Assembly (NCBI RefSeq): GCF_026914265.1
Contig: NC_069135.1
Span: 62,176,738-62,240,737 of the forward strand
Length of the DNA: 64,000 nucleotides
Direction of reading: 5' to 3'
From: Mya arenaria
Lineage: Eukaryota > Mollusca > Bivalvia > Myida > Myidae
Shown piece by piece: positions 36,126-45,920 of the stretch. Position 1 is the first letter of the stretch. Every line of letters starts with the position of its first letter. The notes under the pieces are model-generated. The model was not told the origin of the DNA. It ran no database searches and saw only the letters and a program-made list of their open reading frames with translations. Position numbers and translations under genes: made by a program.

Positions 36126-36759
36126 TAAAAAAATAAGCTTGAAATTGTTTACATTTAGCCGCCAGCCCACTTTTCACCATTCTATAACCGGTAAACCCCT
36201 AATTTTTCTGCTAAAAAAGCTGGCTTAAAAGGGGAATAATTCAACAATTATAAACGTCAGAGTTATGGGCCTTGCTATACTTATAAATGTAACTCTTATT
36301 TGAGTTGTGGCCAACATAAGTGCGTTTTTGCACAAAGGCGACAGTGGCAACAGCAAGGCTATCACAATACCTTGACAGATTTTCTTCAAAAATTGGCACT
36401 GAACTCACCTGTATGGTTTTTCCCCTGTGTGAATTCTCTCATGTATCTGAAGACTCTTTTTCTCTTTAAAAACCTTTGCGCATGTGGGCCATGCACATGG
36501 TGTCTCGTCTGTGTGAGCACGTGCAACGTGGGCCTGCATGTTTCCCTTGGTTGTGAATGCTTTCCCACAAATATCACACGTGAATGGCCGCTGTCCGGAA
36601 TGACGTCGCATGTATACTATTATAATGAAAGCAATAATAGTGAAAAGAACACTATAAGAAATCATTTACATCCAAGCAGCTGTATACAAATATGTGATTC
36701 TAAACTAAATTTAAAATTTGGTCATTATCCAAAGTTCATTTAACATTTTGCTGAGAACA

Positions 36760-38690
36760 AGGAAATACAATCGTTGCGGATGTGAGTGTACAGGGCATGT
36801 AGCCGACATTTCCCATAATAGAACAGTTTGGGTGATTTTGGCTAGAGGTAAGATTAAAAACCAGCAACAATGTTTATAGTATTTGCCTCGTTTCTGAGAC
36901 AATCCAATGTTGTAAATGTAGAAGGAAGGACTTAATTAAAGTATGGGTTCGGGAACTGGATATGTTGGATGAAGAGATCTGTTTGAGTCAAGTGTCCTTC
37001 TGTCTGAAAACCAAAACCGACATAATAATCTGGTGTTTAACCATTTTTCATTTAAAGAAGAGAAGAAGCTTGTGTTTTTCTCGTCTAATATTCACACTTT
37101 CCCTTGGAACAAGCGCAGAGAAACTAGACGACTACATTCAGTTTTTATTTTGTCATGGTCGTCTTTTGAATATTGTGTAAATTATCCAAGATAACAAATG
37201 CATTCTCCAAGGACTGGCTAAATGAATGAGAGAAAATAATACTTGAAAATAACGCCCATCAAGCTGACAACAAATACGTTTCATTATATTAACTTGAGCC
37301 AGGATTTATCTGTGATGTAGTTAATGAGACAGTGCCAACTTCAATCATCAGAAAGAAAAAATGCCTAGATGTAAGATTTAACAAAAGGTATAGCATAATC
37401 GAACATATTAACTCGTGTATGAGTAGTTTTATTTCTTGAATAGATTTCTTTCGAATGGCCTCTATATTCAAGAATGAAAAAGTGATTTGATTTCAAACTC
37501 CTTTTATTGATTATTACCTTTCCAGTTATCTAGGTGATGGGGAAATGCAACTCCACCAAGACCCCCCTCCCCCCACCCGGATATGGGCTATAAAACTGCA
37601 TTTTGATTACAGTACTGATGGTGATGCTTAACGTAGTAAAGATTTTGCCGTAATCTTAATTAGTATGATACTGGTTGTGACTTTATTGTCTGGTGTCTGA
37701 TACAACTTTTGCCACTCTTGAAATTGTGTATACCAAGTTTCCATTTTCTCCTAATAAGAGTCCCTTGTTTCTATATTCGCCCTGCTTGAAGACTGTCTTG
37801 TAATGCTGTTTTGTCCCTGGATATTAACGATTTAAATTCATTTCTGTATTTATCGTCAGAGCTAGTAAACAAATCATCATATTTTGGGTGGTAACATTTA
37901 TACATAAACCCCGTTTAATGGCACAGGGTAAACGCCAAAGACATAGAACACAAAATCAAAAAATCACAAACAAGAAACAAGTCTATAATTATGACTAATA
38001 TATTAAGACAAAGAAATGAGCATGGAAAGGTCCATAACGCTGACTAATACAGTAACATTTATGCTGAAGTTCTCTTATTGTGAATGTAGTGTTTAAGACT
38101 GGGACATTAAGTATTTTTAAGATGGAGGCTTAATTCTGTATTGGCAAATCTTCAAAGTGGGGATTAAACATAAGAAAATTGTGAAGTCTACCAAGCTACT
38201 CAATCTACTTAGAAGTGTTTGTCAAAGTACTAAATGGGAGAAAAACCTAAGTTATACTCAATATTACACTGGATTGCAAACACGTGATTCAGTTATTACT
38301 TTTCTAATATTTAAAACAAACTTAAGGGGCATGTTCATCTTAATTAAACTGAAAGTAATTATGTGTGAAAAGTGATCCAAAACGCTTAAAACAATGATAA
38401 AATATTACTCAAAATAGGTCTTTTGTTATGGATTATTGAAATATATTTTTCCAAATCTTAAACCTTGGTCAAAACGTTTTGAAAGTGTATCTGACGTTTA
38501 TTTATATGATACGTCGGGTTAAACGAGATGTCACTTGCTTCAATGCTTCGATGTTAAACTTAGTAGGATTGTTACCCGGTTCCTTATCAAAATCTAGGTA
38601 TATAATCACTATGGACATGTCAAGTTTATTTAATACTTAAAAAACAATCGGTTGTGTTAATTCTTTGAAAACCCTGTTAATGATAAGTTA
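36760..38690. repeat. Segmental duplicate of 4075-7770
   Basis: The unit D counterpart of the segment before copy A. It lacks the Tc1 insertion and part of the sequence equivalent to 6540-6880. It is followed at about 38697-39040 by some 345 bp not present in unit A, of unknown nature. No gene was seen. Confidence 0.75.
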
Positions 38691-39230
38691 ACTTAAATGG
38701 TCACACTTTTTGCAACACTTTTTCATCTAACTTGGTCAGACAGTTTGCCTTTTTAAACTTGGTTGAGTTGTTTTTTGAGGCTGGTAAAATTAACATGTAA
38801 AAAAGGTATTTGTATTCCTGTGACGTAAAAGCTATATCATTGTCGTGTTTGAAATAGTTCGTGACCTTGTGTATCGACTTCGGTAAGTGGCGATGTGTTC
38901 GTCAACGCTGCTTTGCATATCAATGATCATAGCCGGTCGTTGTCTTGTTTGATATGTTCAAACTAGTAAATGCTAGTATCATTTGAGCGTTAACCGCATT
39001 ATAAGTCCTAAATTCCTGCTTCTCTTTCTTTAATAACGGTTAAGTTCCGACATAGAACAAATCTTTAAGTCAGTAGAGCCTTAAGTGTGATCATTTTTAA
39101 TACATGATTCTTAATAATACATTCAAGGCGACATATGTCAAAATCACGTTGTTGTCGTGTTCTTTGTTTTGTTTTCGTCACTGTCTTTGGTTGCAGACTT
39201 AAAAATCCAACTTAAACAAACATGGGCTTA

Positions 39231-39545
39231 GTGGTGGATCCGTTTACTAGTGGTAACACACTTGACTGTCAATCGAGGGATCGCAGGTTCGATTCCCCGC
39301 CGCACCACTAAACAAATATAGATCGTCTTCCGGTATGGACGTTACAGCGGGGACCCGTGTGACAGTGCTAGGCACTGGTGCACGTAAAAGAACCAAGGTA
39401 GCTGAGGATTACCAAACTTACATTCTGTCTGTGCACTATCCTCCAAAAATCTAAATTGACTAACAGTCTTATTGGAGCACTCGCCGAATGGGCAAGGCCC
39501 GAGTTCGAGTATAAATAAGCTTACACACACATTGGCTTGCCACAT
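39231..39545 (+). mobile_element. tRNA-derived SINE, copy 2
   Basis: The head is 'ggatccgtttactagtggta', followed by a perfect B box 'ggttcgattcc' at 39286-39296. The body 'attggagcactcgc' and 'gaatgggcaaggcccgag' matches copy 1. It is at the same relative position in unit D as copy 1 in unit A, so it was carried by duplication and did not insert independently. Confidence 0.75.
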
Positions 39546-39639
39546 TCAACTCCGACCGCACCGCACTCCACAAACCACCGTTGTATACTGGATTAATAAA
39601 CCTAAATAGTACTGTCTGGTGCCATTATTGTAATTAAGA

Positions 39640-40290
39640 AATGATTAACGTTTATCAAAATTTCCGTATTGTATGTAAGTTATATTAACCCTTATGATAA
39701 CCTGAGTAATGCATGTATATTGTATTAACGCTTATGATAACCTGAGTAATGCATGTATATTGTATTAACGCTTATAATAACCTGAGTAATGCTGTATATT
39801 GTATTAACGCTTATAATAACCTGAGTTATGCGTGTATATTGTATTAACGCTTATGATAATCTAAGTTATGCATGCATAATGTATTTAAATGCTAATGATA
39901 AGCTTAGTAATGCATGTGTATTGTAATAATTAACGCTTATGATAATCTAAGTTATGCATGCATAATGTATTTAAATGCTAATGATAAGCTTAGTATTGCA
40001 TGTGTATTGTATTAAGTTAACGCTTATGATAATCTAAGTTATGCATGCATAATTTATTTAAATGCTAATGATAAGCTTAGTAATACATGTATAAACGCTT
40101 ATGATAAACATCAAAGGTGCATGTTTATTGTATAAACGCTTATGATTATCTGATACGTGTGTGTATATTGTATAAACGGTTATGATGAATTGTGTTGTAC
40201 ATGTATATTGTTTAAAAGCTTGCGATAACCTGAGTAGTGTATGTATATTGTTTCACAGGTGACGATAATCTGAGTAGTGTATATACATGT
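39640..40290. repeat. 40-bp minisatellite upstream of copy D
   Basis: The best preserved example. Successive units 'aacgcttatgataacctgag' followed by 'taatgcatgtatattgtatt' repeat at exactly 40 bp around 39680-39860. Further on, a higher-order unit of about 120 bp (with 'gcatgcataatgtatttaaa') repeats three times. Confidence 0.88.
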
Positions 40291-40897
40291 TGTAATTTTT
40301 TTCTTGACCTCATACACATTAGGGCTTCAAAAAGATAAAAAGAATAAAAACTCCACCAAATATACTTATGACGAGAATAGTGTACATGCATTAACCTCCA
40401 CTTCACTTGTGTTTATCGCGGAGAGGTCACAGCATTTTCAGAAAATATTGACTTCATTGTACATTAGTTTAAACAGTGTATAAACCTAGATAAAAGTCCG
40501 GATCGATGGAATATTGATTATACGGGAAAACACGGAAGTAAATCTGATCTCTCCGTTTTCAGAAAATTGAAAATTCATTTACTGAAAATGGTTTATGATC
40601 GAGTGTTTTATACATTCCAAAGGATATTAAACTCCGATAAATTTGTTAAATGTGGATGCCTTTATCTATGTTATCTATCATATAAACCATAACTGCTGAA
40701 ATCCTCATATAACCTGATATTAGCTTGTATATATTATCATTTTCAGAAAACGTGTTTTACTCCATGCATGGACTTTTCACCAGAATAAAATTAACAAACA
40801 TTAAAATTTGGCAATAAAACGTTTAAATTGGCTCGTGTGGAATACAAGTTCACAAAATGATACGACGGGCTATTTAAGGGCTGGGTGAAAGGATAAA

Positions 40898-42502
40898 ATG
40901 GCGACCGCGAATGGCTCAGATGATATTTTGTCGAACAAGGAAAGCGATCTAAATTGTGAACCGTGCTTGAGTGATGGACGGACACGATCTGTTGAAGGTT
41001 TTTGCATGGAGTGCGATGAATATCTGTGCCAGTCATGTCTAGATGCACACAGGATACTACGCATGTCGAAAACACACCATGTTAAAAGAGGAGAAGACAT
41101 ACCAATAAAGAAGCCAAATAAACAAGCTCAGTATTCCGCTGAAAGCAGCTGTCATGTACACACTGGCAGTAAAATAACATCGTTCTGTAAATCGCACAAT
41201 CAATTATGTTGTGACCAGTGTGTGATTCTGGGGCACAAAGTTTGCACTGATGTTAAGGCTATCGGCGATTATTCCCCGCAATTCGTGAACAGCGAAGACT
41301 ATAAAACGGCTTTTCAGATGCTTAAGGATTTACAATCCGCATACACCGCGAAAAAATCAGAGGCAAACATGAATCTTGAGGAAGTTGATCGTTATTACCA
41401 CAAGGCAATGGAGACGTTTAAAGCTGAACTTGACAAAATCAAGATATCAGATATAAGAACATTAAAGGCTGTGGTCTCTACATATGACAGTGTTCTTGGT
41501 CAGCTTGGTTCCTGGTTCGAAAGTATCGACACGTATAAAAACAACAATCTGGACAATGAACTCGCCATTCTGGTGTTGAGGTCAATAAGAGATGTGGATA
41601 CGATCAAAGATAATATTCAAAGATTATGTACCGACGACAGTATTGTCAGATATGGCTTCGTGCCAGATGAAACATCACTGCTTCGTCTAGTCAAAGCACC
41701 CTTTCTTGTTCAGACGATTACTGTAAAGCATGAAAGTGACGAAAACACATGTGATATCACAGACATTACGTTGTTACGAGATAACTTTGTCTTATTAACG
41801 GACACCAACAATCTAAAACTAAAGATATTCGATACTGCCAATTCTACTCTTGTTTCAAACGTCAAATTACAACATAATCCATGGCAGATATCGGTTACAG
41901 AGCACGGTGAAGCATATGTGACTTTTCAAGGCGAACCTAAAATACTCCACCTGAAGTCTCCCACGACAGACCTAACAAATTTTCGGGAGATTGAAGTAGA
42001 CGGTAAATGTTACGCCGTAGAATGTTTCAACAAAACCCTGAAAGTTCAGTGTTTGACTCCTGCCAAAACTATTGAAGTGGATGGAGAAGGAAACCAAACC
42101 AGGGTTATCAGCAATGACTTAAGTAAGGAAACCAACGCGAATGGAGAACAGTTTGTCACTCATCCATACTGGTCAACACAAGATTCGACTACTGGCTCGA
42201 TGTACGTATCATGTTATAGGAAACATTCACTAACAGAAATCAAAAGTGACGGTGGTGTTAAGTTATTTGTGAAGTCAGACAAGCTGAATTGTCCTAATGG
42301 TCTGTGCATGGACACTGATGGTTCCATACTTGTATGTAGCTATAGTAGCAAGGACGTGTTAAGGGTAAAGCAAAATGAAGACATCCAGAGTGTATTACCA
42401 CAACCTCTACACTTTAACCCCAGGGCAGTTGCTCTAGATAAAAGAACAAAGCGTTTGTTTGTCGCTGGACTTTCTGATGAGATGCATGTGTTTCAAATCT
42501 AA
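40898..42502 (+). CDS. TRIM-like B-box/coiled-coil/propeller protein, copy D
   Basis: Intact 534-aa intronless frame from ATG 40898 (context aaaATGG). B-box 1 at 20-62 and B-box 2 at 85-118 keep all Cys/His ligands, with changes beside them (HTGSK for HTDSK, SHNQ for SHKQ). The coiled coil is at about 130-235 and the propeller at 275-534. It is the sister of copy B: the last 160 residues and 2.1 kb of 3' flank are nearly identical, but residues about 285-375 are much more different (EAYVTFQGEPKIL against EAYMAYYGKPKIL). That is consistent with conversion of the 3' part or diversification of the blades. It has no RING, and its role is inferred as for copy A. Confidence 0.9.
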   Translation: MATANGSDDILSNKESDLNCEPCLSDGRTRSVEGFCMECDEYLCQSCLDAHRILRMSKTHHVKRGEDIPIKKPNKQAQYSAESSCHVHTGSKITSFCKSHNQLCCDQCVILGHKVCTDVKAIGDYSPQFVNSEDYKTAFQMLKDLQSAYTAKKSEANMNLEEVDRYYHKAMETFKAELDKIKISDIRTLKAVVSTYDSVLGQLGSWFESIDTYKNNNLDNELAILVLRSIRDVDTIKDNIQRLCTDDSIVRYGFVPDETSLLRLVKAPFLVQTITVKHESDENTCDITDITLLRDNFVLLTDTNNLKLKIFDTANSTLVSNVKLQHNPWQISVTEHGEAYVTFQGEPKILHLKSPTTDLTNFREIEVDGKCYAVECFNKTLKVQCLTPAKTIEVDGEGNQTRVISNDLSKETNANGEQFVTHPYWSTQDSTTGSMYVSCYRKHSLTEIKSDGGVKLFVKSDKLNCPNGLCMDTDGSILVCSYSSKDVLRVKQNEDIQSVLPQPLHFNPRAVALDKRTKRLFVAGLSDEMHVFQI

Positions 42503-44671
42503 ATTCCGCGAACCATGATACAATAGGGTTTGATTCCGGGTGATCTAAATATAACAGTGTCGTTTTAATTTGATGACCGGCTTGATAGTTGATATAACTA
42601 TATGTAGTCTAATGTATTTGTTTTGATCAATGGGCTTGGAAATACTTTTCAGAACTTTATTACCTAGCAGACAGCCTATGAGGTTGTTGTACATATAAAG
42701 CTCTTAAAGCAGTTGATAAATATATATATAATATGAATAATACTTGTACATGGTAAATGAATACCTGATACATTAAGTAAATAATGTGAAAAGTGTTGTT
42801 AATTTATAATTCGATTTATTGTAACATCTATTAGAAGTGTTACATGTAGCGTGGATTGTAATTTTTTTAAAGAGACCATCATTTTGATTACAGTCATCTG
42901 TAAACATTGCGACGCACAATGTCGTACCTTGATATCTATGAAAAGTTTTTTGCATAAGGTACTGTTGTGGCCAATCAGAGCCCACTATTGGTAAACCCGC
43001 CTCTGTGTATGATAAGCCCGCCTCTGGCTAACAGTTGCATGTATGTTGATAGTTGAGTTATTGATTAGATTCAAGATCGGGTGCGTATGAGTATGAATGT
43101 AATAAAGCTATATTAAACCATCCCGTTTTGGGTCTGTTATATACATTACACTGACAACATTACAGGTACTCTAAATTGTATTCCTTCGTCTGCAGATAGA
43201 GTCGGGATCCATAACCATAGAAGTTCTTGGGTTTAAACTATTAGTTTACTATTTGTTTTATTATCAAGTTTCCTCAAGGTAATGCATACTTTGATAATAT
43301 TTACCATTTACGTTTTTACTTTATTCGGGATTGTTGGGATAAGAGTGGGGTTGTGCAAATAAACTTGATTTTAACCCCCAGTAAATTTACATTGTACATT
43401 TACCAACCGTTTTAAGGCTGTACCTAACAAACCTTGATAAACACCCATTGTATTTATATAGTATATATATATAGACTTCTATATATATATATACTACTGT
43501 GTTGTTTGTGGAGTTTTGTGCTGTTCTTCCATGTTTCTGGTTTGTGATTTTTCTTGTTTTTGTTTTCTCATATGTTTTTTACTAAATAATATAACATAGT
43601 CAGTTCATGTCAAAATAGACAAGTTAAAAGTGATTCAATTTAGTAAGTCTTAATCTATGACTCTAACAGCTGTTTTGTAATTTTAGTAACATGTACATGA
43701 ATGTACAACTGAAAGTATCAGAGGTATAAATAAGCCTCTCATTGCATTCAATCATTGAAATAAATATTTAATTTTAATGCCTGGTGACCAAATTTTATTG
43801 TGGTATCATTTGAAAGGGGTTTTCTTTACTGATTGCTAATATGACCGTGTGAAACAAATCACCTAAAAAAACTAGATAAAGTTATGGCAGTTTGTATTTT
43901 CGTTCTTAGTTTTAACTGAAATCGGAAGACAGGTAATCTGATCGTTTAAGGTCTAACAGAGTGTCTGCAATAGTTGTAATGGTACATTGTGATTATTTTT
44001 CAATAATTCGTTTGCTGTTCTCATGACGGTATTATGTTACAAAGCCGTTCAGTTGCAGAAGTCGGACATTGGACATAAATCGAACTCAAATGTGTTGGAA
44101 TTGGTGATATTTGTTTGTAATTCGGATGTGTCGAATGTTCGTTATCTCGACTTTTTTCCCTAGGTCCTGACAAAGTCGACAAAACGAGTTTCGACTTTAT
44201 AGTATTTTTATATTATCCTCTATACATTAAACCGTTTGAAATGATACCAAAATAAGATGGGGCCACCACGCATCAATGTTTTACATAATTGTACATCGTA
44301 TATGTTAGCACATTTCTATACTTAATGTCATGATGCCACTCAGAACAAAAACATGTCCATTGTACATGGTACACATATTCGAGCTTTACAAATAAGAAAG
44401 TCACATGGTTTAAAAGTCGGAAAAAAACGTGATTCAACAAAAACATATATCGAAATAAAAATATTAAAACACAATTGTGCAAAGAAGAATAATTATTATT
44501 CCAACGATTCAAAATCACTGAGTATTTTCATAATGCCATCTGTATTTTTGCAGAATTAAAATAGACAGGTACTCGGGTGCCCACGTTTCAGGAATATTTT
44601 GGAGAGTCATTGTTTTTCTTTAGAGGACTTTGTTACTATTACATGCTGCATTTATTCTGCGGCATAAAATG
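42503..44671. repeat. 3' flank of D, near-identical to 21657-23822
   Basis: It matches the copy B flank nearly base for base, including the solo LTR and the AT palindrome near 43450-43490. Beyond 44671 it continues into unit-typical sequence ('ttattctgcggcataaaatg' then 'accggtgcccgcagg'), showing the ancestral arrangement that is broken in B. Confidence 0.85.
42963..43164. mobile_element. Solo LTR, 202 bp, in the copy D flank
   Basis: It begins TGTTGTGGCC and ends CATTACA, flanked by GGTAC at 42958-42962 and 43165-43169. It is the duplicated copy of the LTR at 22117-22318. Confidence 0.7.
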
Positions 44672-44989
44672 TATATACCGGTGCCCGCAGGTATTTGACG
44701 ATCGGGTTAAGGGGTCCATGCCCTGCTAACGAAAATGGTTTTAAAATGAATCTACATTTACTATTAAATAGCTGTTAGCGTTATGAAATTGCATGTTCAT
44801 AACATTTTGTATAAGTTAAACAAGAGGTGTTACAGGAACGTGAAATATTTCCTGAAAGGCCTCATTGGAAAGATAGTCGTTTGTATTTGGGCCGTTATGG
44901 AAAGATAGCCTTTAGTATGTAACATATTTTCATGACGATCTACCCAAACATTCTTTGTACTTGTACTTGTATATGAAACATTTTAATAG

Positions 44990-45660
44990 ATTGAACATGG
45001 AAATGAAAAGTCACTGCAAAAAAGAGTGGGTATCAACTCGTCTTTGGGCCTAAGCGTTCTTTAATTATTAATCGGAAACGGGTTTTCAGTTCTGTGTCAC
45101 CACGACCTAGACTTTTAATTTACTGACCTGAAAATCAATAAATTTCATCTTCTGGTCATGACATACCTTCCAAGTTTGAGGTATCTGGGCCTAAGCGTTC
45201 TTCAATTATTGATCGTAAACGGGTGTACAAACCCTGAGCCACGACCTTAACCTTTGACCCACTCAAATCAAAACCATATGGTTCCATCTGCTAGTCATGA
45301 CCAACCTGCTAAACTAGTCTGTCGTCTTTAGGCCCAAGCGTTTTTCAGTAATTGATCGTAAACAAATTTTCAGCTCGAGGTCACCACGACCTTGACCTTT
45401 AACCTACTTACTTCAACATTCACAGGTTTCATCTATTAGTCATAAACAAACTAGCTGTACTTTTGTAAGTTTGAGGTTTCTAGGCCTATGTGTTCTTCAG
45501 TTATTGATTGAAAACGGATTTTCCGCTCGAGGTCACCATGATCTTGACTTACGATCAACTGACCTAAATATCGATAGGGTTCATCTTCTGCTGTCTACCA
45601 AGTTTGAGGTCTCTGGACCTAAGCGCCCTTCATTTATTAATCAGAAATTCAGGTGTTGAG
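44990..45660. repeat. Tandem array, unit about 160-170 bp, about four units
   Basis: Each unit has 'gggcctaagcgttcttcaat' (or a near variant), 'attgatcgtaaacgg', 'accacgaccttgacctt' and 'catcttctggtcatgac'. Units start near 45045, 45185, 45335 and 45480. It is non-coding and lies immediately left of the ISL2EU element. Confidence 0.8.
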
Positions 45661-45920
45661 CGGAGAGACGTACTGATGGTTTAACTATAAAAAACCTTCG
45701 TGGGAAAGAGAGAGCCGCAGAGCGAACACCAACGCTAGTCTAGGGTCATTGTCAAATACCCCCAATACATAATTGCGCTATAGAGGAATTTCACGACGGG
45801 GTAAATTTTTACCCTCGCACCGGTTGGCGGCCATCTTGGAGGCATTCAAGGAACGATGACTAATCGGCAGTATTTCTCTTGATTATTTTCACATTGTTAC
45901 GCGATAAATGAACTCTAGGT

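Larger units (their letters stand above)
27818..36616 (-). pseudogene. C2H2 zinc-finger gene, four exons, decayed
   Basis: Minus-strand exons are at 36616-36409, 34763-34651, 28814-28725 and 28308-27818, all with GT donors and AG acceptors. Splicing rebuilds fingers across each junction: HTGEKPY|SCSKCHQAF, then CDLCGLEFR|SRTNLNEHKKRH, then CRSCDNTYYNR|ASLQRHKAMH, each with C-x2-C-x12-H-x3-H spacing at the last two. That makes this a real gene structure, probably a DNA-binding protein. The Gly/Glu/Val-rich tail has no finger. Lesions are TAA at 28205-28207 inside a finger, TAG at 28145-28147, and replaced zinc ligands (Tyr for His at the start of the first exon, Asn for His in LKEHILIN). Upstream exons were not found. 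The hAT element lies in the second intron, 55 bp from the exon at 34651. Confidence 0.8.

Noticed and set aside
36300..36743. 147-codon plus-strand frame with many Cys
   Set aside because: Antisense of a C2H2 zinc-finger exon on the minus strand.
39640..40290. Possible CRISPR-like array (regular 40-bp repeats)
   Set aside because: There are no unique spacers. The whole period is repeated, no cas genes are present, and the DNA is eukaryotic; it is a minisatellite.
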